64,000 nt of DNA from Trichomonas vaginalis G3 (taxonomy: Eukaryota > Parabasalia > Trichomonadida > Trichomonadidae). The notes below the pieces were generated by a model, which was not told the origin of the DNA, searched no databases, and saw only the letters and a program-made list of their open reading frames with translations. Position numbers and translations under genes: made by a program. The stretch lies in assembly GCF_026262505.1 (NCBI RefSeq), contig NC_067206.1, positions 11,799,507 to 11,863,506 of the forward strand. Direction: 5' to 3'. Shown piece after piece: positions 37,425 to 46,092 of this stretch. The stretch's first letter is position 1. Each line of letters starts with the position of its first letter.

Positions 37425-38855
37425 ATGTCGAAAGATATTGCTTCCATGAGAGAAATACAACACAACCGACAACTCATTATGCAAGCTCTAAATAAGAACA
37501 CAACAAACTTTTCAAACTATTCTAAGATATCTGAGTCATTGAAAGAAGGAAACTTAAAACTGACATTAAACCCAATGACAGATGAGTTTCTGTTTCAAGA
37601 CAATAAGAACCATACTGTCTGTATAAATCCAACAAAAGGAACTTTAAACGAGAAACCTATAAATGAACTTCTTTTGAAAGCAGATGTTGACAACAAAGCT
37701 GACAAAGAATATGTAGACGATGCAATAGCAAAAGAAGAAGAAAGAGCTGAAAACGAATATTCTAAAAAGACTCATATACACTCTATATCTGATATTACAA
37801 ACTTACAAGAAACCTTAAACAGGAAAAGTGACGTTGGACATACACATTCTATATCTGAAATAACAGACTTAAACGTTAGCCTTGAAAATAAAGCGGATAA
37901 GGAATGGACATCGGAGACTTTTAAAGTTAAAGCCGATACAGGATGGGTTTCAGGATGTTTAGACCTTAAAGCAGATAAAACTTATGTTAACGATGAGTTA
38001 GAGAAGAAAGCAGATAAGACTCATACACATACCATTGCAAATATTACAAACTTACAAGAAACCTTAAACAGGAAAAGTGACGTTGGACATACACATTCTA
38101 TATCTGAAATAACAGACTTAAACGTTAGCCTTGAAAAGAAAGCAGATAAGAACCATACACACGATTTCTTCGCAACTGTTGGTATAGAAAATATTGAAGG
38201 AACGGTTGAAGGAGCTGATGGAACTGGTGGGGATGTATTGTATTGGAAACCTCCTAACTTTCCACAAGGTTTAACATCGGAGGAAGACATAACGACGATG
38301 AAATACATTAGATGTAGAAATGTTTTTGTCATGGAGGATGAACATAATATTAAATTCACTGCTCAAGATTTATATGACAAGAAAGCAGACAAAACAGAGC
38401 TTCAAACATTAAAGACAGAAATACTTCAAACATTATATCCTATAGGTTCTATTTATACGTCAATGAACTCTACCAGACCAGAAGTAGTACTTGGTTTTGG
38501 AACTTGGACTCAAATAGTCGACAGGTTTTTGTATTGTGCAAACTCTTCAAAGGAAACAGGTGGAAGTAAAACGATTTCAGGTGAAAATTTACCTGCACAT
38601 AGTCACTACGTAAGTTTAAGTACATCTCAAGCAGGTTGGCATAAGCATAAATTTTGGGATTGGTCAGCAATGAAAAAAGGTAAAGGATATGATGTTAAAG
38701 ACGACGTTCAGTTTGCTATAAATTGTTTCTGGGGTAACACTCAGGGAGATGGAAACCATACACATCGCGTTTCAGGGTATACGCAAACAACGGGACAAAG
38801 TAAAGACTACATGCCACCTTACATGACAGTTTACGCATGGTATAGAATTGCTTAG
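37425..38855 (+). CDS. B fibre protein with phage tail-collar-like C-terminus, 476 residues
   Basis: The front 90 residues are coil-forming. The shaft (about 90-250) is made of phage-tail-fibre repeats, for example HTHSISEITDLNVSLE and NITNLQETLNRKSDVGHTH, and KADKxYVD units as in A1. A linker follows, and then a C-terminal module of about 135 residues nearly identical to that of the A1 fibre (FLYCANSSKETGGSKTISG, LPAHSHY, PPYMTVYAWYRI). This degree of likeness is far above that of the two elements' other shared genes, so the tip was exchanged recently. Likely a receptor-binding fibre. Looks whole. Confidence 0.82.
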   Translation: MSKDIASMREIQHNRQLIMQALNKNTTNFSNYSKISESLKEGNLKLTLNPMTDEFLFQDNKNHTVCINPTKGTLNEKPINELLLKADVDNKADKEYVDDAIAKEEERAENEYSKKTHIHSISDITNLQETLNRKSDVGHTHSISEITDLNVSLENKADKEWTSETFKVKADTGWVSGCLDLKADKTYVNDELEKKADKTHTHTIANITNLQETLNRKSDVGHTHSISEITDLNVSLEKKADKNHTHDFFATVGIENIEGTVEGADGTGGDVLYWKPPNFPQGLTSEEDITTMKYIRCRNVFVMEDEHNIKFTAQDLYDKKADKTELQTLKTEILQTLYPIGSIYTSMNSTRPEVVLGFGTWTQIVDRFLYCANSSKETGGSKTISGENLPAHSHYVSLSTSQAGWHKHKFWDWSAMKKGKGYDVKDDVQFAINCFWGNTQGDGNHTHRVSGYTQTTGQSKDYMPPYMTVYAWYRIA

Positions 38856-39811
38856 TCGTCATTTTCAACTTCTTTAGCATATTCGTCAGGAGTTGTCTTA
38901 TATTTGTTAGGAACTGTCTTTGAAAGTATACCACCTTGAACTTTGACAAGTTTGAAATGAGGTCTGGCAATAGTAGTTTTATCTTCTGCTTGCAGTGTGT
39001 ACATTTTGCCATGTTTGCCTAAAACTTCATAATATTCTCTTGTATACTTTCTTCTATTTTTACGAACACGAATGTGAGTACCTGTCGGGTTCCTATTGTT
39101 GTCATAGTCAATAGTATTTTCATATGGGTCGCGTTTAGGTATTTCTATTTTTACTTTGTCACCTTTCTGAAGTTTGAAGCCCGGCATTCTTTCTTGTTTG
39201 TCTCTTTTGACTAAATTATTAAATATATAGTCTTTCTCTAAGTCAGGGTTGTTTTTCATTTCTTCGGGGGAGTGGTTTCCCAAACCTTTTTGTTTACGGT
39301 TATTGTAAATATTTAAAACTTGTCTCATCTTTGCCTGGGAGAAGTGTCTATACTTGTCGTCATATGACATTTCATTTGCTTCACCACCTTGTGGTTGGTT
39401 TAAGTCTCTTAACATTTTTATACAACCGTCAATGACACCAAGAGCAGAATGGTTTTGGTCGACAATGAAATATTGGTTTACATTTTTTGAACGCAGATAG
39501 TTTTTAATATCGTCTGATTTGAAAGAACTTTCACAGTCAGATGTCAGTTTTGTTGGATGGTATTTGTCAACGAATATTGTCAAAGCAGTTTTTACATCTA
39601 AAATATTTTTGGACCATAATGGTATGGCTTCACAGTATCTTGTGTTTTGACCAACAAATATTAACCAGTATGGAGGTCCATCTTCTCTATACCTCGGAAT
39701 GTTTTCCAAGATATCCATAAACCAAGCATTTGGTGTTGAACTAAAGATTTTTATCATGAGTGCTTTCTTTGTCGCTTTAGAAACATAGGGGTCCTTGTTT
39801 GGATTCGTCAT
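38852..39811 (-). CDS. B integrase (DDE), 319 residues
   Basis: The start is taken at the ATG at 39811 (MTNPNKDPYVSKATKKAL), because the reading frame further right overlaps a convincing plus-strand gene. The core has YWLIFVGQNTRYCEAIPLW, the second acidic position in LTSDCESSFKSDD, and the helix GVIDGCIKMLRDL at the third. The NNRKQKGLGNHSPEEM block ends the core. The C-terminal 60 residues are basic with a chromo/SH3-like look (REYYEVLGKHGKMYTLQ). It inserts the element into target DNA. Only 16 bases separate it from the divergent gene at 39,828. It meets the fibre gene stop to stop. Confidence 0.85.
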   Translation of the reverse strand: MTNPNKDPYVSKATKKALMIKIFSSTPNAWFMDILENIPRYREDGPPYWLIFVGQNTRYCEAIPLWSKNILDVKTALTIFVDKYHPTKLTSDCESSFKSDDIKNYLRSKNVNQYFIVDQNHSALGVIDGCIKMLRDLNQPQGGEANEMSYDDKYRHFSQAKMRQVLNIYNNRKQKGLGNHSPEEMKNNPDLEKDYIFNNLVKRDKQERMPGFKLQKGDKVKIEIPKRDPYENTIDYDNNRNPTGTHIRVRKNRRKYTREYYEVLGKHGKMYTLQAEDKTTIARPHFKLVKVQGGILSKTVPNKYKTTPDEYAKEVENDD

Positions 39812-39827
39812 TTTTACCCTATAAGAA

Positions 39828-40228
39828 ATGGGTTTATTTGGCGCATTAGCAGGAGTTGCATCTAGATTTTTACCCGCAGTGGGAACAATAGCCAGAGGTG
39901 CATTTGGAATTGGAAGGAAGATTTTGAGTACATTAGGTATACTTAAGAGAAAGCACAACCTATTATACAAACTGTACAGAAAGGTTGGGATGTAGCACGA
40001 GATGCAGCAAATCTTATTCCAAATCCTGAAACAAGAGGAAAAGTTCAAGGATGGATGGACAATGTAGGAAGACAAGCAGGAAACTATTATAACAAAGCAA
40101 ATGACTACTATAACCAAGCAGGACACTATATGGACCAAGGTGAAAGATTCTTTAACAGAGGATATAACCATGCACAACAGTGGGTAAACAATAACCAACC
40201 GCAACCGCCTCAAACGTGGGGAATGTAA
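39828..40228 (+). pseudogene. B hydrophobic minor virion protein, remains
   Basis: Starts MGLFGALAGVASRFLPAVG, a Gly/Ala-rich hydrophobic helix followed by basic residues. The later part is rich in Asn, Tyr and Gln, with AGNYYNKANDYYNQAGHYM and an end PQPPQTWGM. Broken, about one break. Resembles membrane-active minor capsid proteins in style only. Confidence 0.5.
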
Positions 40229-40247
40229 ATTTTTTTACTGAGATGAA

Positions 40248-40403
40248 ATGAACAATACAGCATTGAGACAAATGGGTTCAAGATGGATTTGTCGACTTCC
40301 AGCAGTTAAACCACCACGTGTTTGTCAAGTTCTTCCTATACCTCAGGAAGTTTTAGACCGACTTAAAAAACAACAACAACCAGTTGAAAACAAACCAAAC
40401 TAA
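40248..40403 (+). CDS. B small protein, 51 residues
   Basis: MNNTALRQMGSRWICRLPAV at the front, a proline-rich centre, and a Lys/Gln end. The upstream TTTTTTTACTGAGATGAAATG is repeated almost exactly before the next gene (40,423), which supports both as real genes of one expression class. Function unknown. Confidence 0.5.
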   Translation: MNNTALRQMGSRWICRLPAVKPPRVCQVLPIPQEVLDRLKKQQQPVENKPN

Positions 40404-40422
40404 AATTTTTTACTGAGATGAA

Positions 40423-41007
40423 ATGACCGAAGAAGTTGAAACGGTAGATTTGACACCACAAACAAAAAGTTCAGAACCATTGTCAAAACCTGTCAAAGAA
40501 CTTACAGATGAAGAGAAAAATTCAATAATAGAAAGTGCCAGGTCTGGAAATACAAACCCTAACTACAAAGTCACTTTTCATAGAAATGGAACGGCTAGTA
40601 TCTCAAAAAAGAAACAGACTCTCACAAATAAAATATTGAAGTCTGAAGGAGCTTTCGAGACAACAGATGGAAAAGTTTACTTCACTGACCAACAGTTCAT
40701 TATAGAACATCTCATTGACTTAGAGTCGAAATATTCTAAACTTTACAACAAACACAAAAAGTTGAAAGGAAAACAAAAACAAATGGCATATGATATTTAT
40801 GAAGATGTTAACGACACAACTGTTCCTGCAAGTGAAGTAAAGTCAGAGGAACCGAAAAGTGACGAAAAACCGATAGAAGAAGAAAAACCAAAAACTGAAG
40901 ATAAACCAAAACCAAAGTTTAGTTTGGAAACTAAACCAAGTCAACCTTCATTAGCTGGTATGGGTTGGCGTCAAAGACTTATGGTAGCAGGCGGTTATGT
41001 AAAGTAA
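40423..41007 (+). CDS. B acidic/proline-rich protein, 194 residues
   Basis: Disordered acidic front, a central folded part with KVTFHRNGTASISKKKQTL and a coiled helix (EHLIDLESKYSKLYNKHKK), a Pro/Glu/Lys stretch, and a conserved-looking end GMGWRQRLMVAGGYVK. Not recognised. It lies just before the polymerase and has the TTTTTACTGAGATGAAATG upstream sequence. Could be a terminal or DNA-bound protein, on position only. Confidence 0.6.
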   Translation: MTEEVETVDLTPQTKSSEPLSKPVKELTDEEKNSIIESARSGNTNPNYKVTFHRNGTASISKKKQTLTNKILKSEGAFETTDGKVYFTDQQFIIEHLIDLESKYSKLYNKHKKLKGKQKQMAYDIYEDVNDTTVPASEVKSEEPKSDEKPIEEEKPKTEDKPKPKFSLETKPSQPSLAGMGWRQRLMVAGGYVK

Positions 41008-41036
41008 AGAAAAAAACATTTTTTTATTTTTAAAAA

Positions 41037-43190
41037 ATGCCCCCATATAGAATGGATAGAAAGTCTGCTAGAATAAAAGCAGAGTTACAAAGATATGGTT
41101 GGAGAGTTTCGAAGAAGTTTAAATATAGGAAGGGAAGACCCATAAAAGTCTATGACAAATTATCTGGTCTTCGCTACGAAATGGATTTGGAAACAGCACG
41201 TGCCAATTATCCAAACAGACTAGAGAGGTTAGAAGAAGAACGTCTTATGAACATGCCTTTCGATGTTAGTGAACCTCAAGTTGAAGGACACGACGGCTTT
41301 GCCAGATTCTACTGGAAACATGACGAACAATTGCATCCTTTGAGAAGGAAAAAAGGTAGTGCAGAGGATGGTCATGCTCCCATGGAAAGAACAAGATATG
41401 CATATGAAAAGTATCGTGAAGTTAGAAGTCAAATTACATCTGGTCGAACCTTTACAGTAAACTTTGACGAAGGAAAGAACAAAGAAGGCTTCATGGGTGT
41501 ACTTGCTGCAATTCAAGACGGAAATAAGAAAGGATACGATCTCAGATTGACCATAACAGATTTGGAGGGTCACATTTACTATGCACATGGCAATGAACAA
41601 ACAGCCGCAAAACTTCTTGACGCTTTCAAGACTACAAAGAGAGAACAAATGGTTGACTCCGACTCAGACATTTTGAATGCAATTGAAGGAATTGCAAGTG
41701 TCAAGTTCGAATGGTACCAACCTAACCCTCAAGCAGTCAGACAACATGCTGGATACTTCCCCTTCATAAATAAGTCTGACATTGACTTGACAAGGTATGG
41801 AATTTACAATTCAATTGAAACAATTGTCAATGAACCTTGTATTCTTACATGTCTCAGGAACTCTGGTCTTGTTACAGAAGAGAAGATGAAGTATCTTGAG
41901 TCATGTGTGAAGACAAGGTACATTCTCAGAGGTCAATTGGCAAAAATTGCACCGTTGGCAAATGTCAATATCCGAGTCAACATACCTACAGCTAAAGGTT
42001 CTTCACATGACGACTATGTTGTTGAGTTCAATTTACCATGGTTGAAGATTGTAATTGTCCACAACCACTTCATGTTGAACGAAAGTCTTACAAACCCATT
42101 GTTCGGAAAAGGCAAGTGCAACATTGTCAGAGCTGTAAACATTCTTTTCGAGAAAGGTTTGTTGGAACCAATTCCAGATGACAAGCTGACAGAAACTTTT
42201 GTACCAAAAGACGAAACAAACTTTTCATTGTTAGCAAGACCAAAAGTTGTTCCAGACAAAGTTCTAGTACAAAAGAAGTACACAGTTCCACAAGGAGTTG
42301 GTATGTTCGGATACCAACCTGAACCAGAAGAACTTCCAATGAGGTTGCAAGAACTTCAAGATGCTATAAACAAACTTCCATTGAGACATCCAATTGACGT
42401 CAAATTGTATTGGAGAGCATCTGAGTTAGGTCAGAAGGTTTTATATGAAACAGGTTGCTTCGACGATGTTTATGAGATAACAGGAGAAGTTTCTCAGAAG
42501 ATAAGAGACTCACTTGAATTTCCACAAACTGGACCAATTGGTTGCGACAAGTTCGACTCAGATGAAAAGATATACTATGTCGACCTTAACGCTGCATACA
42601 TGAGATTTGTCCAATATATTCCGACTGGAATTCCAAACGAAGATGGTGAGTTCCCGGGAAGGAACTATACAGTTGGAAAAGTCATCCAACAACTGTATGA
42701 TATTAGGAAAGCTTCAAACCCCAAACTTGCAATGACACTCAAATTGCTTATGAATTCGACATGGGGATATTCCATTAAGAAACCTCAAGAGATGAAGAGT
42801 AAACATTATGAGAAGGTCGACAACTTTGTTGAAAGGTTTTCTCCTTTTGTTTTGAAGTACGAATTCACTCAAGGTCAAAGTGGCTTAGTAACCACATTAA
42901 AACCTATTGTCGAACATTGGTCATACCCTCAGTTCGCAAAGGCAGTACTTGACAACTACAACAAATTCTTCTCCGAAGTCAAATCCAAAGTGAAGGTTTA
43001 CTATGAGAACATCGACGCACTCATGACGAACGAAGAAGGGTACAACAAACTCATTGAAATGGGAATGGTCGGTGAAAAGATGGGCTGTTTTAAGCTAGAT
43101 AAGGTATTTTCCGAAGTTCATGTCCTCTCCAAGCGTAAGTACTGGGGTGTTAAAGAAGATGGTGAAATAGTTAAACATTGCATGAAATAA
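41037..43190 (+). CDS. B DNA polymerase B, palm region and N-terminal part
   Basis: Family B polymerase of the Polinton type, 717 residues open. The front third is basic and unrecognised. The middle (about 130-420) probably corresponds to the N-terminal/exonuclease region. Polymerase motif A is YYVDLNAAYMRFV (about 515-527), motif B is LKLLMNSTWGY (about 568-578), and motif C lies in VYYENIDALMT (about 656-666). The family end is KMGCFKLDKVFSEVHVLSKR-like. It is shorter than cellular enzymes, and it is distant from the A1 polymerase. Should use a protein primer to copy the linear element. Confidence 0.82.
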   Translation: MPPYRMDRKSARIKAELQRYGWRVSKKFKYRKGRPIKVYDKLSGLRYEMDLETARANYPNRLERLEEERLMNMPFDVSEPQVEGHDGFARFYWKHDEQLHPLRRKKGSAEDGHAPMERTRYAYEKYREVRSQITSGRTFTVNFDEGKNKEGFMGVLAAIQDGNKKGYDLRLTITDLEGHIYYAHGNEQTAAKLLDAFKTTKREQMVDSDSDILNAIEGIASVKFEWYQPNPQAVRQHAGYFPFINKSDIDLTRYGIYNSIETIVNEPCILTCLRNSGLVTEEKMKYLESCVKTRYILRGQLAKIAPLANVNIRVNIPTAKGSSHDDYVVEFNLPWLKIVIVHNHFMLNESLTNPLFGKGKCNIVRAVNILFEKGLLEPIPDDKLTETFVPKDETNFSLLARPKVVPDKVLVQKKYTVPQGVGMFGYQPEPEELPMRLQELQDAINKLPLRHPIDVKLYWRASELGQKVLYETGCFDDVYEITGEVSQKIRDSLEFPQTGPIGCDKFDSDEKIYYVDLNAAYMRFVQYIPTGIPNEDGEFPGRNYTVGKVIQQLYDIRKASNPKLAMTLKLLMNSTWGYSIKKPQEMKSKHYEKVDNFVERFSPFVLKYEFTQGQSGLVTTLKPIVEHWSYPQFAKAVLDNYNKFFSEVKSKVKVYYENIDALMTNEEGYNKLIEMGMVGEKMGCFKLDKVFSEVHVLSKRKYWGVKEDGEIVKHCMK

Positions 43191-43244
43191 AACATTGCAT
43201 GAAGTAAAAACGTTTTTAAAACAATATATTTTTACATATATTAA

Positions 43245-44105
43245 ATGCTTCAGGTTGAAAAACAAAGAACAAAAGTAGCAGATACAAAACCGTTAGACTA
43301 TATCTTTACAAATGCTGGTAGGACTATTTCAAATGAAGAAATTTCATCCCGAGCTTACAGGTTTGACTATCCAATTCGTTGGCTTCAAAGTCCTTCAGAT
43401 GCAAAGGCAATAGGATTTAGAAGAGTTTTGTTTTCAAATAGAACTAACGCATTTATGTTCGCAGTATATTTTCATGGGCAGTATAAAGGTTCTGATGGTC
43501 TAATAGACAAATTTGACGAAATGAGAATCTTTACAGTTCGTTCAGACGAAGGTCTTGAGAAAACTCTAAATGACTTTCAAACTCAAATGAACAAATATTA
43601 TTGGGAATTTCAAAAAAAATACGACTCTTTACTAAATGGAACATACTATCTGAAAGTAGAATATGACAAGATGAACTCCACCGTTTCATTTCAAAAGATT
43701 GAAGTTAACCCTCCAAGAGATACAGAGTTTTTATATTGGAAAGTAGACAAACGTTCTTGGGCACAATTTCTTCGGTTACTAAACCAGAACGAACCATTAC
43801 CACCAGATGGTCCATTTAAATTTATACTTCCACCAGCAGATTTGACAGTTTATAGAAACGTGTTTGACCCTCAAAATGTTATGTGTCATGCAAGTTTCAG
43901 TTCAAGCAACAATAGTTTTCTATGTATTGGTAAGGACTTTTATGACTTTGCTTCTAAATTCTACGAACCACCTAGTAACAGTTTCTCTGACTTTCAAGTT
44001 TGGTTCACAACAAATGGTGTGCAACATATTATTCCATTGTACTATGACTTTTATCTCGAATTGTCTTTCATATATAACTACGGAAAAGTGCTGAAAAAGT
44101 ATTGA
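43245..44105 (+). CDS. B paralogous protein P2, 286 residues
   Basis: Second member of the pair with 36,558-37,406. It shares KPLD.(I/L)FTN, RFDYPIRWL, KAIGFRR, (H)ASFS..NSFLC, and the C-terminal EPPS.S.SDFQVWFTTNG with IIPLY. Identity is moderate and spread evenly, so the duplication is old. Its neighbours here are the polymerase and a small regulatory-looking gene. Function unknown; see P1. Looks whole. Confidence 0.7.
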   Translation: MLQVEKQRTKVADTKPLDYIFTNAGRTISNEEISSRAYRFDYPIRWLQSPSDAKAIGFRRVLFSNRTNAFMFAVYFHGQYKGSDGLIDKFDEMRIFTVRSDEGLEKTLNDFQTQMNKYYWEFQKKYDSLLNGTYYLKVEYDKMNSTVSFQKIEVNPPRDTEFLYWKVDKRSWAQFLRLLNQNEPLPPDGPFKFILPPADLTVYRNVFDPQNVMCHASFSSSNNSFLCIGKDFYDFASKFYEPPSNSFSDFQVWFTTNGVQHIIPLYYDFYLELSFIYNYGKVLKKY

Positions 44106-44115
44106 AAAATACTTT

Positions 44116-44165
44116 TAGGTGAAGAGGTGAGATCTCACCTGTTTTTTCACCTCTTTTTTCACCCG
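44116..44165. repeat. AGGTGA palindrome, copy 1 of 3 in B
   Basis: AGGTGAAGAGGTGAGATCTCACC followed by further TTCACC units in inverse. Copies 2 and 3 lie at 45,168-45,230 and 57,603-57,655. Confidence 0.75.
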
Positions 44166-44194
44166 TTGAATTTTCATGAATTTCCCGAAATAAA

Positions 44195-44210
44195 AAATAA
44201 AGTTAGTTTT
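44195..44210 (+). promoter_or_regulatory. Shared upstream box AAATAAAGTTAGTTTT (B copy 1)
   Basis: Same box as before the A1 primase-helicase and both KilA-N genes; followed by a T-rich stretch and GTAAGAACATG. Confidence 0.6.
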
Positions 44211-44244
44211 TTTAAAAAATATTTTTTATTTTTATTGTAAGAAC

Positions 44245-45159
44245 ATGTTAGCAACAACAGCACCAAACTCGTTAGTTATGAACCCAACTTCAATGTTAGT
44301 AGAGATGAAAAGCTTTATTCCTTCTTCATATACTTTTGAAACAGAAATCCAGAAGATAAAGCAAGAACTTCTCCAAGGAGATTTAGACTGTAGTGCGAAA
44401 GATGAAACAAATGAACAGTATCTTTAGGAAATGCAGGATATTATTGACCATCTACCTAAACTTCCTGAAATACAACAACAAAAACTCACTATTCCTGAAT
44501 TTGACGAAATTGAAGTCAGACCAACTGACTCAGTAGAAATTAAGAAATTCATACGAAAGGTAAATTATGAGTTTCTTGGATTTCATTGCAACCACAAAGT
44601 TATGGACAAAGATTGCGACATGTTATATAAGAACATCTCTGACATATATAAATCTGAAGAATTTAAGACATACGACAACTTTGTTTCATTAGTTGCTGAA
44701 TGTGTATGGCAGATAAGAGATAAAGATAAAAGATGTAAAATATGGAATGAACAGATAAGACCTGCATGTTTTGAATTTAAGAGGACCATTGACGCTATAG
44801 TTGTTTTAGCAGGTAAGGTTTCAATGTACAATGCTAAAATGAACCCACAATGTTCTAAATGTAAAGCAGCAATAAGGAAATATAACTATTCTGTCAAAGA
44901 GATAGAAAGAATGAGAAACGACTATGCAGACTTAAAGAAAGAACCAGAAAAGCCAGCAGAAGATAAAATGGACATGTTAGAATTTCTGAACAAAAACTAT
45001 CCAACTGCAGAAGATTTCCTTTTATCTGACGTCAAGAAGAAGTATAAAGAAACCTTCGGCATAGTTAAAACATTCGATGTACTAAAAGAAGAAATAGAAG
45101 CTACGAAATTGTTTAGGATTTCAAATATACATCGTACAATTCATGTAAAACGCTTATAA
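44245..45159 (+). pseudogene. B regulatory-type protein, possible remains
   Basis: Front MLATTAPNSLVMNPTSMLVE. The long second part is charged and helical, with a CSKCKAAIRKY cysteine pair and an end (LLSDVKKKYKETFGIVKTF and RISNIHRTIHVKRL) that looks like a small DNA-binding fold. About one break. The upstream box shared with the KilA-N and primase-helicase genes suggests the same early expression class. Not recognised. Confidence 0.5.
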
Positions 45160-45167
45160 AATAACTG

Positions 45168-45230
45168 AGGTGAAAAATTAGGTGAGAAAACAGGTGAGAT
45201 CTCACCTCTTCACCTAAACATTATTTTTAC
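45168..45230. repeat. AGGTGA palindrome, copy 2 of 3 in B
   Basis: AGGTGAGATCTCACCT core with outer AGGTGA/TCACCT units, followed by TTTTTACTGAATTCAGCAC. The right-end copy at 57,603 shares both the palindrome and the following sequence. Confidence 0.75.
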
Positions 45231-45407
45231 TGAATTCAGCACAAAATTCTGAGTAAAATGGCATATGGCTTGTGTCAAACCGTTGAGTTTTCACAAAATT
45301 CCAAAAATGCTGTGGAAAGTTCGTTAAAAAAGTGAATGTTCCCGACGGTTTCAAACCGCCGTACTTTACATGAAGATAGTTTACAATGTCAACTAAATAT
45401 CATGTAC

Positions 45408-45731
45408 GATAGAAGTTTACATTTTGTAAAGTAGAACGATAGGATTTCCTGATGTCAGTCAGGACCCATCCTGATGTCAGTCAGGACCCATCCTGATGTC
45501 AGTCAGGACCCATCCTGATGTCAGTCAGGACCCATCCTGAAGTCATTCCATAAACCTTTCAATTTCGAAGATTTTGAGAGCATTCCATCCTGATGTCAAT
45601 CAGGACCCATCCTGATGTCAGTCAGGACCCATCCTGATGTCAGTCAGGACCCATCCTGATGTCAGTCAGGACCCATCCTGATGTCAGTCAGTAAATTTTA
45701 TCGTCCAACTTTACAAATGTAAACTTCTATC
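45408..45731. repeat. 22-bp hairpin-repeat array enclosed by a 33-bp inverted repeat
   Basis: Outer inverted repeat: 45408-45441 with 45699-45731 (GATAGAAGTTTACAT and so on). Inside are two blocks of the 22-bp unit CCTGATGTCAGTCAGGACCCAT: 45448-45540 (four units plus five bases) and 45589-45691 (four units plus 15 bases), split by a 48-bp spacer. Each unit contains the inverted pair CCTGA/TCAGG. No coding frame. Confidence 0.9.
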
Positions 45732-45827
45732 GTTCCAGTACCATATTTTCTTCGCTAGGGTCTAACACCAAATAGACCCTTTGTACTTGCAAATTCAATG
45801 CTCTCTCAATTTTTTTTGCAGAAAAGG

Positions 45828-45912
45828 AAAAAACCTGAACATCATCGGGACTCGAACCGAGGTCCTCGACACTTATGACAAGGGAGTCCATACCACTGAG
45901 CTATGAGCCGCT
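45828..45912 (-). ncRNA. tRNA-like Pol III unit (box A, box B, T6), not a functional tRNA
   Basis: On the minus strand, TAGCTCAGTGG (45903-45893) is a perfect Pol III box A. GGTTCGAGTCC (45858-45848) is a perfect box B, 34 bases further on, and TTTTTT (45833-45828) is a terminator. The 75-base length fits a tRNA, but acceptor, D and anticodon stems do not pair properly, so it is a tRNA-derived or tRNA-mimic element. It would be transcribed leftwards and stop before the repeat array. It lies in the 930-bp non-coding part of B. Confidence 0.5.
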
Positions 45913-46037
45913 TACATATTTTTAGTAAAATATCATATATATGTTATATATGACACTTTTCATGCAATGAAGGTTATGTTGAAAATGACCAAACTTCATG
46001 AAAATCATGAATTTTTAATATTTCCTTAAGATAGAAA

Positions 46038-46053
46038 AAATAAAGTTAGTTTT
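46038..46053 (+). promoter_or_regulatory. Shared upstream box AAATAAAGTTAGTTTT (B copy 2)
   Basis: Before the KilA-N gene of B; the following TTTTATTTTGTATGTAA stretch matches that of the A2 KilA-N gene. Confidence 0.6.
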
Positions 46054-46092
46054 ATTTTTATTTATTTTTTTATTTTGTATGTAAAGACAGAT

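Noticed and set aside
38852-40213. Integrase with a long hydrophobic N-terminal extension
   Set aside because: The extension is the reverse of a plus-strand virion-type gene; the ATG at 39811 gives the expected integrase start.
45448-45691. CRISPR-like array
   Set aside because: The units are contiguous 22-bp tandem repeats without unique spacers between them, in a eukaryotic element.
45828-45912. Functional tRNA gene
   Set aside because: Box A and box B are perfect, but acceptor, D and anticodon stems do not pair, so it is listed only as tRNA-like.
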